DNA from: Streptomyces beihaiensis
GTDB taxonomy: Bacteria; Actinomycetota; Actinomycetes; Streptomycetales; Streptomycetaceae
NCBI RefSeq assembly: GCF_026274175.1
Contig: NZ_JAPHNL010000292.1
Location: 1 to 64,000 of the forward strand
Length of the DNA stretch: 64,000 bases
Reading direction: 5' to 3'
Each line of letters begins with the position of its first letter. Positions within the stretch are counted from its first letter, which is position 1. Below are positions 1 to 7,219 of the stretch, in pieces. Made by a program: the position numbers and the translations under genes. Under the pieces are notes generated by a model, which did not search any database, was not told the origin of the DNA, and was given only the letters and a program-made list of their open reading frames with translations.

Positions 1-2766
1 GTCGCCGACGCGCTCCCGCTGCTCGTGCGCGCCCGCCGCACACGCGGCACGCACCCCGCCGCGGCTGCCTGGGGCGGTGCCGCCGCCCACGCCCTGCACC
101 TGGTCGCGCGCGGCCGGCTGTTGCCCGGACTCACCGCGTCCGACCACGACGCGTGGCGGGCGGGCCCGCTCGACGAGGACGACGTGGCACAGCTCAGGGG
201 GATCGCCGCCGCGCTGCCCCCGGAGGGCTTCGCCACACCGGTTCCGGGCCGCAGGCCGCTGGCGCTGCCCGATCCGCAGGTCCTGGTGCGGGCCTTCGTC
301 GACGCGGTGGCCGACGCGCTGCCCCGCACTCCGGCAGCCGCGCACGCGGCGGGCGCCCCGTTCGCCGCGGCCGCCGCCCAGCACATTCCGAGGGCCCGCC
401 CCTGGGCAGTGGAGGCGGCGGCCGGGCTCGACGCGGGCGTTCAGGTCTCGCTCCGCCTCGACCTGTCGCACTACGCGCTGTTCGACACGGACGAGGCGCC
501 GGAGGCGACAGCGGCGGCGGACGCCGCGGGGGACGGCGCGGACGGCCGGCCCGCCCCACGGCGGGCCGGGGCCGCCGTGGTCCAGGTGCACAGCCTCACC
601 GACCCCACGCGCGTCGTCGACGCGGCCGGACTGTGGGCGGGGGAGGCCGACGGCGCCGAACACTTCGGACCGCGCGCCCGGATCGACGCCGTGCTCGCGG
701 TGCGCCGCGCCGCCGCCGCGTGGCCACCGCTCGGCCGGCTCCTGGAGCAGGACGTGCCGGATGTGCTCGCGCTCTGCGAGGACGAGCTCACCGACCTCCT
801 CGGGCCCGGCGCGGCCCGCCTCGCCGAGGTCGGGGTGCGCGTGCACTGGCCACGCGACCTGGCCCGCTCGCTCACCGCCACCGCGGTCGTACGCGCCCAC
901 GCCGCCCCCGGCTCGGCCACCGACGGCACCCCGTTCTTCGACAGCGACGAGCTGCTGAGGTTCGACTGGCAGGTCGCCCTCGACGGGGACCCGCTCACCG
1001 AGCGCGAGATGGACCGGCTCGCGGAGTCCCACCGCCCGGTCGTGCGGCTGCGCGACCAATGGGTGGTCGTGGACCCCGATGTCGTGCGCAAGGCCCGCAA
1101 GCGGGAGCTGGGGCTGCTGCAGCCGGTCGACGCGCTGGCCGTCGCGCTCACCGGCGAGGCCGAGGTGGACGGGGAGCGGGTGGCCGCCGTGCCCACCGGG
1201 CGCCTCGCCGAGGTGCGCGACCGGCTCACCCGGGGCATCGACACCGTCGAAGCGCCCCCCGGCCTGCGGGCGACCCTGCGTGACTACCAGCTGCGCGGCC
1301 TGGCCTGGCTCGACCTGATGACCTCGCTCGGCCTCGGCGGCTGCCTCGCCGACGACATGGGCCTCGGCAAGACGATCACCCTCATCGCCCTGCACCTGCG
1401 CCGTGACCATCCGAAACCCACGCTCGTCGTCTGCCCGGCCTCTCTGCTCGGCAACTGGCAGCGGGAGATCGAGAAGTTCGCTCCCGGCGTCCTCGTGCGA
1501 CGCTTCCACGGCACGCAGCGCGACCTCGGCGGCTTCGGGGGCGGCTTCGTCCTCACCACGTACGGCACCCTGCGCAGCCGCGCCGCCGAACTCGCCGACC
1601 ACGACTGGGGCATGGTCGTCGCCGACGAGGCACAGCACGTCAAGAACGCCAACTCGGCCACGGCGAAGGCCCTGCGCACGCTCGACGCGCCCGCGCGCGT
1701 GGCGCTCACCGGCACCCCGGTCGAGAACAACCTCTCCGAGCTGTGGGCCCTGCTCGACTGGACGACGCCCGGACTGCTCGGCCCGCTCAAGGCGTTCCGG
1801 GCCCGGCACGCGCGCGTGGTGGAGGGCGAGGTGCCCCTCCAGGGCAAGGGCGGCGTCGACCCGGAGGCCATCGAGCGGCTGTCCCGGCTCGTGCGCCCGT
1901 TCATCCTGCGCCGCAAGAAGTCCGACCCGGGCATCGTGCCCGAACTGCCACCCAAGACCGAGTCGGACCACCCGGCGCCCCTCACCCGCGAACAGGCGTC
2001 GCTGTACGAGGCCGTGGTCCGGGAGTCCATGGTTCAGATCGAGGAGGCGGAGGGCATCGGCCGCCGCGGGCTCGTCATGAAACTGCTCACCTCTCTCAAG
2101 CAGATCTGCAACCACCCGGCCCAGTACCTGAAGGAGGCCGAGACCACTCGCCCCCGCCTCGCCGGACGCTCCGGAAAGCTCGCGCTGCTGGACGAACTGC
2201 TGGACACGATCCTCGCCGAGTTCTACGAGGGAGCGGGAGCGGAGGGACTTCCTTGGAAGGGCGGTGGGCGAGGGGAGGGAGGATCGGGGGGATCGGTGCT
2301 GGTCTTCACCCAGTACGTCTCCATGGCCCGTCTGCTCGCCACCCACCTGGCCGCCCGCGCGGTCCCCACTCTTCTCCTTCACGGTGGTACCCCGGTCGCC
2401 GAGCGCGAGCGCATGGTGGAGCGGTTCCAGTCCGGAGAGGTGCCCGTCTTCCTGTTGTCCCTCAAGGCCGCGGGCACCGGGCTCAACCTCACACGCGCGG
2501 GACACGTCGTCCACTACGACCGCTGGTGGAACCCCGCGGTGGAGGAGCAGGCCACCGACCGCGCGTACCGGATCGGTCAGACCCAGCCGGTGCAGGTCCA
2601 CCGCCTGGTCTCCGAGGGGACCGTCGAGGACCGGATCGCTGAACTCCTCGCCACCAAGAGGGCGTTGGCCGACGCCGTGCTCGGCTCCGGCGAGGCAGCC
2701 CTGAGCGAGCTCACCGACCGGGAGCTCGCCGATCTCGTGTCGCTGAGGAGGGGGTCGTCCTCATGA
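1..2766 (+). CDS. SNF2-family DEAD/DEAH helicase, 5' end cut by window
   Basis: Swi2/Snf2 ATPase of the RapA/HepA type that would translocate on double-stranded DNA. The frame is open to the first base, so the true start lies upstream; the first in-window start (GTG at 25) is probably internal. Helicase motif I, DDMGLGKT, is at 1351-1374 and motif II, DEAQ, at 1624-1635. Then come TGTPVENNLSELW, FTQYVSMARLL, and the SLKAAGTGLNL and DRAYRIGQ motifs of the second RecA lobe. The N-terminal 430 or so residues are the poorly conserved bacterial SNF2_N region. A Gly-rich linker (about 2230-2295) sits between the lobes. The stop overlaps the next start (ATGA), so it is coupled to the SWIM protein, a pairing often seen in Streptomyces. 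The cellular role is unknown; repair or chromosome maintenance is inference. Confidence 0.95.
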   Translation, partial: VADALPLLVRARRTRGTHPAAAAWGGAAAHALHLVARGRLLPGLTASDHDAWRAGPLDEDDVAQLRGIAAALPPEGFATPVPGRRPLALPDPQVLVRAFVDAVADALPRTPAAAHAAGAPFAAAAAQHIPRARPWAVEAAAGLDAGVQVSLRLDLSHYALFDTDEAPEATAAADAAGDGADGRPAPRRAGAAVVQVHSLTDPTRVVDAAGLWAGEADGAEHFGPRARIDAVLAVRRAAAAWPPLGRLLEQDVPDVLALCEDELTDLLGPGAARLAEVGVRVHWPRDLARSLTATAVVRAHAAPGSATDGTPFFDSDELLRFDWQVALDGDPLTEREMDRLAESHRPVVRLRDQWVVVDPDVVRKARKRELGLLQPVDALAVALTGEAEVDGERVAAVPTGRLAEVRDRLTRGIDTVEAPPGLRATLRDYQLRGLAWLDLMTSLGLGGCLADDMGLGKTITLIALHLRRDHPKPTLVVCPASLLGNWQREIEKFAPGVLVRRFHGTQRDLGGFGGGFVLTTYGTLRSRAAELADHDWGMVVADEAQHVKNANSATAKALRTLDAPARVALTGTPVENNLSELWALLDWTTPGLLGPLKAFRARHARVVEGEVPLQGKGGVDPEAIERLSRLVRPFILRRKKSDPGIVPELPPKTESDHPAPLTREQASLYEAVVRESMVQIEEAEGIGRRGLVMKLLTSLKQICNHPAQYLKEAETTRPRLAGRSGKLALLDELLDTILAEFYEGAGAEGLPWKGGGRGEGGSGGSVLVFTQYVSMARLLATHLAARAVPTLLLHGGTPVAERERMVERFQSGEVPVFLLSLKAAGTGLNLTRAGHVVHYDRWWNPAVEEQATDRAYRIGQTQPVQVHRLVSEGTVEDRIAELLATKRALADAVLGSGEAALSELTDRELADLVSLRRGSSS

Positions 2767-4082
2767 CACCGCACCGTCCGAGGCGGCGGGCGCCGCACGT
2801 CCCGGGCCGAGCCCGCGCCCACGACCAGGCGCAGGCCCGGTACGCCGACACCCGCCGCACCTTCCCGCCGCTGCCGCCGCGTGAGACGTCCGGCGGCGCC
2901 CCCGCCCTGACCTGGTGGGGGAACGCATGGGTGGAGGCGCTGGAGGACACCGCGCTCGACCCGGCCCGCCTGGCGCGCGGCCGGGGCTATGCGGAGCGGG
3001 GGCACGTCGACGCGATCACCGTCACGCCCGGCCGGGCCGTCGCCTACGTGCACGGCTCACGCCCCCGCCCGTACCGGGCCGAGCTGCGTCTGCGCACGCT
3101 GTCCGACGACGCCTGGGAGCGGTTCGCGCAGACGGCCGCCGCCCGCGCCGACCACATGGCGTCGCTGCTCGACAAGGATGTGCCGCACGCGCTCGCCGCC
3201 GCCGTCGACCTGCTGCCCACCGTCGACGACCTGGTGCCCGAGTGCACCTGCCCCGACCGCGCCGAGCCGTGCAAACACGCGGCGGCGCTCTGCTACCAGG
3301 TGGCGCGCCTCGTCGACGAGGACCCGTTCGTCCTGTTCCTGCTGCGCGGGCGCGGCGAGCAGGAACTGCTCGCCGACCTGACGCGGCGCAACGCGACGCA
3401 CACGGCGGCGGAACAGGCCACGGCCCACGCGCCCGCGCTCGACACGGTATCCGCGCGCGAGGCGCTGGCCGCCGATGCCCGCGCCGTCCGGCTGCCGCCG
3501 CTGCCCCCGGAGTTCCCGCCGCGCCCGGCCCCCGAGCGCCCGCCCTCCTACCCCGAGGCGCCGGACGCCCCGGACCCGCTCGCGCTGGACCTGCTGGCCA
3601 CGCAGGCGGCGGCCCGCGCGCACACGCTGCTGACCACCGGCACGGACCCGCTGGCCGGTCTCACGCCGTGGCAGGACGCGGTGCGTCTGGCCGCCGCCCA
3701 TCCGGGCTCGGGCCTCACGGCCGCCACACGCGCGCTGTACGCCTCGCTGGCCCGCGGCACCGGCCGCACCCCGGTCGACCTGGCGCGGGCGGTGGCGGCC
3801 TGGCGGCAGGGCGGGCTCCAGGGCCTGGCCGTCCTGGAGGAGGAGTGGGACCCGCCCGCCGGCCCCTTCGACCGTGCCCGCCCGGCCCTGATCGCCACGG
3901 GCCGCCCGGACTTCCGCCCGCACCGCAACCGCCTGACCGCGAGGTCGCTCCAACTCCGCCTGGGCCGCGACGGGTTGTGGTACGGCTACGAATCCGACGC
4001 CGACCGCGACGACTGGTGGCCCCGAGGCGACCCGGCGGCCGACCCGGTCACCGCGCTCGACTCCGTCCTGGGCGGCCCCTGA
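2763..4082 (+). CDS. SWIM zinc-finger protein
   Basis: 439 residues. The SWIM finger CTCPDRAEPCKHAAALC (about residues 161-177) has the CxC...CxH spacing that binds one zinc. The N-terminal part begins Arg-rich and then shows the 'TWWGNAWVEALE' segment usual for these helicase-linked SWIM proteins. The C-terminal half is Ala/Pro/Arg-rich without a recognisable catalytic motif. The ATG overlaps the helicase stop by four bases, so the two are expected to be made together. The SWIM module is thought to bind DNA or protein; a helicase-loading or targeting role is inference from the fixed gene pair. Confidence 0.9.
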   Translation: MTPHRPRRRAPHVPGRARAHDQAQARYADTRRTFPPLPPRETSGGAPALTWWGNAWVEALEDTALDPARLARGRGYAERGHVDAITVTPGRAVAYVHGSRPRPYRAELRLRTLSDDAWERFAQTAAARADHMASLLDKDVPHALAAAVDLLPTVDDLVPECTCPDRAEPCKHAAALCYQVARLVDEDPFVLFLLRGRGEQELLADLTRRNATHTAAEQATAHAPALDTVSAREALAADARAVRLPPLPPEFPPRPAPERPPSYPEAPDAPDPLALDLLATQAAARAHTLLTTGTDPLAGLTPWQDAVRLAAAHPGSGLTAATRALYASLARGTGRTPVDLARAVAAWRQGGLQGLAVLEEEWDPPAGPFDRARPALIATGRPDFRPHRNRLTARSLQLRLGRDGLWYGYESDADRDDWWPRGDPAADPVTALDSVLGGP

Positions 4083-4136
4083 CCCGGGCCGGCCGTTGCG
4101 GCCTCGGCCGGGCTGTCGCACGGTCGGCGCGCCGGC

Positions 4137-4595
4137 CTATTGGACGGTCGGCGCCGCCGCCTCGACGAAGGCGGCCAGGGCGTCCTTGGAGCGCTGGGCG
4201 CGGCGTTCGCGGTCCGCGGCGTCGGTGGCCTCGTGGAGACAGTTGGTCCACTCGAAGGCCCGTTCCGCCAGGCCGCGAAGGCGGGGATCGGCGCAGACCA
4301 GTTGCACGCGGACCAGCGCCTGCCGCGCGGCGATCCGCGCCTCGTAGGAGGCGAAGCGGGACGCCTCCGCCTCGGCCGAACCGGGGCTTTCCCGGGCGCG
4401 GAACCAACGGTCGTTCTGGCTGCGCCGGAAGTCGAAGAGCATGCCGCCGAACGCGCTGTACGCGGCGATGCGCTCCTGGCGCAGCTGCTCCGCGCGGGCC
4501 AGTTCGGCGGCCTGCACCGCGGCCCGCCCCTGGAACCAGTAGGTGACGACCGAGCCGAGCAGCGTGCCGAGGACGGCGATGAGCGTGGTGAGCAC
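4137..4595 (-). CDS. small membrane-anchored protein, unknown function
   Basis: 152 residues. Residues 1-20 (MLTTLIAVLGTLLGSVVTYW) form a single membrane segment or uncleaved anchor. The rest is a charged, helix-rich region, Ala/Arg/Glu-rich and probably coiled coil. It starts three bases after the stop of the C39-like peptidase gene, so it is the last gene of a three-gene unit (aminotransferase, peptidase, this). I do not recognise a family. The topology suggests a small inner-membrane protein with a cytoplasmic helical tail. Confidence 0.75.
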   Translation of the reverse strand: MLTTLIAVLGTLLGSVVTYWFQGRAAVQAAELARAEQLRQERIAAYSAFGGMLFDFRRSQNDRWFRARESPGSAEAEASRFASYEARIAARQALVRVQLVCADPRLRGLAERAFEWTNCLHEATDAADRERRAQRSKDALAAFVEAAAPTVQ

Positions 4596-4598
4596 GTC

Positions 4599-5231
4599 TC
4601 ACACACCCGGCGCCAGCGACATACCGCGCCCCGCGAAGAAGTCCGCGAACCGGCCCGTCGGCAGGTCCGCCGTGCGGGTCGCCGCGTCCGTTCCCGAGGG
4701 GTTGTGGAAGTGGAGCCCCGCCCCGTCCGGCGTCGACGTGCGCCCGGTGACGAGGACCAGATGCCCGCCGCGGCCCGGCGCGGGCTCCTCCGGCCGCCGG
4801 ATCGAGCAGTGCACGGAAGCGACCACGAGGCGCCCCGCGTCGACCAGTTCGCCGATCTCCCGCACCGTCAGCTCCCGATGCACCGCGGCGTCGAGCCCGT
4901 ACACCTCACGTACGTACTTCACTGCCGGGGCGTACACCATGCCGTGGATCTCACCCTCGGCGTCCACCGTGTAGGCGCCGAACCTCACTGCCTCGTCGCG
5001 GAGTTCGAACAGCGAAGGAGCCCGGTCGCCGAGCGCCATGCGCAGGCAGGTCGCCCCACACAGATGCCCGCACCAGCGGGCGTAGTCACCGAGGTTTGTC
5101 GCGCCCGACTCCCGCCACGCCGGATCGTGCGCCCGGTCGACCTCACCCGCGACGATCCCGGCGACCAGATCGGGTGAGGCGAACTGGGTGTGGCTCGGGT
5201 ACGCACAGGCGGCGCAGGTGCCCACGTCCAC
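4599..5231 (-). CDS. C39-like papain-fold peptidase domain protein
   Basis: 210 residues, GTG start with GGGAGA four bases upstream. The Cys in ARWCGHLCGATCLRM (around residue 54), the His in GGHLVLVTG and the Asn/Asp-type residue in FHNPSG are in the order expected for a Peptidase_C39_2 Cys-His-Asn triad. No signal peptide is evident, so it is probably cytoplasmic or acts on a substrate delivered by its neighbour. It lies 12 bases after the aminotransferase stop and 3 bases before the membrane-anchored small protein. No precursor peptide or ABC exporter is adjacent, so a bacteriocin-leader role is not supported. Amide-bond hydrolysis of a small metabolite is possible. Confidence 0.75.
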   Translation of the reverse strand: MDVGTCAACAYPSHTQFASPDLVAGIVAGEVDRAHDPAWRESGATNLGDYARWCGHLCGATCLRMALGDRAPSLFELRDEAVRFGAYTVDAEGEIHGMVYAPAVKYVREVYGLDAAVHRELTVREIGELVDAGRLVVASVHCSIRRPEEPAPGRGGHLVLVTGRTSTPDGAGLHFHNPSGTDAATRTADLPTGRFADFFAGRGMSLAPGV

Positions 5232-5243
5232 TGGTCTCCCGTC

Positions 5244-6452
5244 TCACTGTCGATAGCCGCTCAGGAAGCGGCCGATGCGGCTGATCGCGGCGTCGAGATC
5301 GTCAGCGTACGGGAGGGTGAGGATACGGAAGTGGTCGGGGCGCGGCCAGTTGAAACCGGTGCCCTGCACCACCTGGATCTTCTCGCGCAGCAGCAGGTCG
5401 AGGACGAACTTCTCGTCGTCGACGAGCGGATGCACCTTCGGGTCGAGTCGCGGAAACGCGTACAGCGCGCCCTTGGGGCGTACACAGGACACGCCCGGGA
5501 TCTCGTTGAGCTTCTCCCACGCTGTGTCGCGCTGCTCGCGCAGCCGCCCGCCGGGCGCGGTGAGTTCGCGGATCGACTGCCGTCCGCCGAGGGCCGCCTG
5601 GATGGCGTACTGGGCGGGCGCGTTGGGGCACAGCCGCATCGACGCCAGCATCGTCAGGCCCTCGAGATAGCTCCTCGCGTGCTGCCGAGGCCCGGTCACC
5701 ACCATCCAGCCGGAACGGAAGCCCGCCACCCGGTACGTCTTCGACAGTCCGCAGAAGGTGAGGACGACGAGGTCGGGGGCGAGCGTGGCGGCGCAGTGGT
5801 GCACCGCGTCGTCGTAGAGGATCTGGTCGTAGATCTCGTCGGCGAACACCATCAGACCATGGCGGCGGGCGAGGCCGAGGATGCCCTCGACGATCTCCTT
5901 CGGGTAGACGGCGCCGGTCGGGTTGTTCGGGTTGATGATCACGACGGCCCTGGTCCGGTCGGTGATCTTCGACTCCATGTCGGCCAGGTCCGGGTACCAG
6001 TCGGCTTGTTCGTCGCAGAGGTAGTGCACGGCCTTGCCGCCCGCCAGTGTCGTGACCGCGGTCCACAGCGGGAAGTCCGGGGCGGGGATCAGCACCTCGT
6101 CCCCGTCCTCCAGCAGCGCCTGGACCGCCATCGAGACCAGCTCGGACACGCCGTTGCCGAGGAACACGTCGTCGACGCCGACCTCCAGGCCGAGCGCCTG
6201 GTAGCGCTGGGCGACGGCGCGGCGCGCGGAGAGGATGCCGCGCGAGTCCGTGTAGCCGTGCGCCCGCGGCAGCATCCGGATCATGTCCTGGACGATCTCC
6301 TCGGGCGCCTCGAAGCCGAAGAGCGCGGGGTTGCCCGTGTTGAGGCGCAGCACGCTGTGCCCGGCCTCCTCGAGCGCGTCGGCGTGCTCGATCACCGGGC
6401 CCCGGATCTCATAGCAGACGTCCTCGAGTTTGCTCGACTGCCGGAACTCCAT
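5244..6452 (-). CDS. PLP-dependent class I/II aminotransferase (alanine/aspartate type)
   Basis: 402 residues from ATG at 6452, chosen because GGGAGG lies 7 bases upstream; upstream in-frame codons run into the regulator promoter. Fold-type I features in order: LNTGNPALFGF, GYTDSRG, GNGVSELV for cofactor phosphate, NPNNPTG, ADEIYD with the PLP-ring Asp, the Schiff-base lysine in CGLSKTYRVAGFRSGW, and FRILTLP with the carboxylate-binding Arg. This matches AlaA/AspC-like enzymes that move an amino group between an amino acid and 2-oxoglutarate or pyruvate. It is first in an operon with a C39-like peptidase and is divergent from an HxlR regulator, with two dyads between them. Confidence 0.93.
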   Translation of the reverse strand: MEFRQSSKLEDVCYEIRGPVIEHADALEEAGHSVLRLNTGNPALFGFEAPEEIVQDMIRMLPRAHGYTDSRGILSARRAVAQRYQALGLEVGVDDVFLGNGVSELVSMAVQALLEDGDEVLIPAPDFPLWTAVTTLAGGKAVHYLCDEQADWYPDLADMESKITDRTRAVVIINPNNPTGAVYPKEIVEGILGLARRHGLMVFADEIYDQILYDDAVHHCAATLAPDLVVLTFCGLSKTYRVAGFRSGWMVVTGPRQHARSYLEGLTMLASMRLCPNAPAQYAIQAALGGRQSIRELTAPGGRLREQRDTAWEKLNEIPGVSCVRPKGALYAFPRLDPKVHPLVDDEKFVLDLLLREKIQVVQGTGFNWPRPDHFRILTLPYADDLDAAISRIGRFLSGYRQ

Positions 6453-6489
6453 GCGCGTGCCTCCCAGACGTACCCGCTGATTCATCCTG

Positions 6490-6525
6490 CTTGGTTTTAC
6501 CAAGTGCGAGCTTGGAAAGTCCAAC
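6490..6525. promoter_or_regulatory. paired dyads in the aminotransferase/hxlR intergenic region
   Basis: CTTGGTTTTACCAAG (6490-6504) and CTTGGAAAGTCCAAC (6511-6525) share a CTTGG-N5-CCAA pattern with centres exactly 21 bp apart, two helical turns. The second dyad overlaps TTGGAA (6512-6517), which with TAGACT (6534-6539) after a 16-bp spacer makes a plausible promoter for the HxlR gene. Expected transcription start is at or next to the ATG at 6547, so the mRNA may be leaderless. HxlR proteins usually bind such dyads as dimers; control of both flanking genes is inferred. Confidence 0.7.
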
Positions 6526-6546
6526 GACTTGAATAGACTGCGCGCC

Positions 6547-7215
6547 ATGCCACGCCGAAGCTACGACCAGTTCTGTGCCGTCGCCCGCGCCCTCGACGCC
6601 GTGGGGGACCGCTGGACCCTCCTGATCGTGCGCGAGCTCCTCGCCGGCCCGCGCCGCTACACCGATCTGCACGCCGACCTGCCCGGCGTCAGCACGGACA
6701 TGCTGGCCACCCGTCTCAAGGACATGGAACAGGGCGGTCTGGCCGAACGCCGCAGGCTCTCCATGCCCGCGTCGGCGTACGTCTACGAGCTGACGGCGCG
6801 CGGTCGCGGCCTGCTCCCGGTCCTCCAGGCGCTGGGCGAGTGGGGCGCCCCCGGCCTGGCCGAGCGTCGCCCCACCGACGCCGTCCGCGCGCACTGGCTG
6901 GCGTTGCCGCTGCTGCGCGACCTTGAACGGCTCGGCGAGCCCGGCATCGCCGAAGTGAGCGTGGACGAGGGCGTGTTCCACGTACGGGCGGCCGCCGCGG
7001 GCGGTGAACCGGTGTACGGGGACGGGCGGTACACGAACGGCGAGCCGGACGTGCGGCTGACCCTGGACGCCGAGGTGTGCCGTGAAGTCGCCCAGGGCGC
7101 CGTGAGTCTGACGGACGCCGCGCGGGCGGGCCGAGTGCGGGTCGAGGGCGCGGGCGCCCTGGCCAAGGGCCTGCTCGGAGCCGGTACCGGGCGGGCGGCC
7201 GGCCCCCTAGAGTGA
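6547..7215 (+). CDS. HxlR-family winged-helix regulator with C-terminal SCP2-like domain
   Basis: 222 residues from ATG at 6547; an in-frame ATG at 6529 would lie inside the promoter. The HxlR helix-turn-helix spans about residues 5-95: YDQFCAVARALDAVGDRWTLLIVREL, then GVSTDMLATRLKDMEQGGL and a wing. The second half (about 110-222) resembles the SCP2/sterol-carrier-like domain often fused to HxlR regulators and probably senses a ligand. No Shine-Dalgarno precedes the start, in line with a leaderless transcript. It is divergent from the aminotransferase operon and probably controls it and itself. Its stop is only a few bases before the next gene, which has its own GTG. Confidence 0.88.
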   Translation: MPRRSYDQFCAVARALDAVGDRWTLLIVRELLAGPRRYTDLHADLPGVSTDMLATRLKDMEQGGLAERRRLSMPASAYVYELTARGRGLLPVLQALGEWGAPGLAERRPTDAVRAHWLALPLLRDLERLGEPGIAEVSVDEGVFHVRAAAAGGEPVYGDGRYTNGEPDVRLTLDAEVCREVAQGAVSLTDAARAGRVRVEGAGALAKGLLGAGTGRAAGPLE

Positions 7216-7219
7216 GGGC

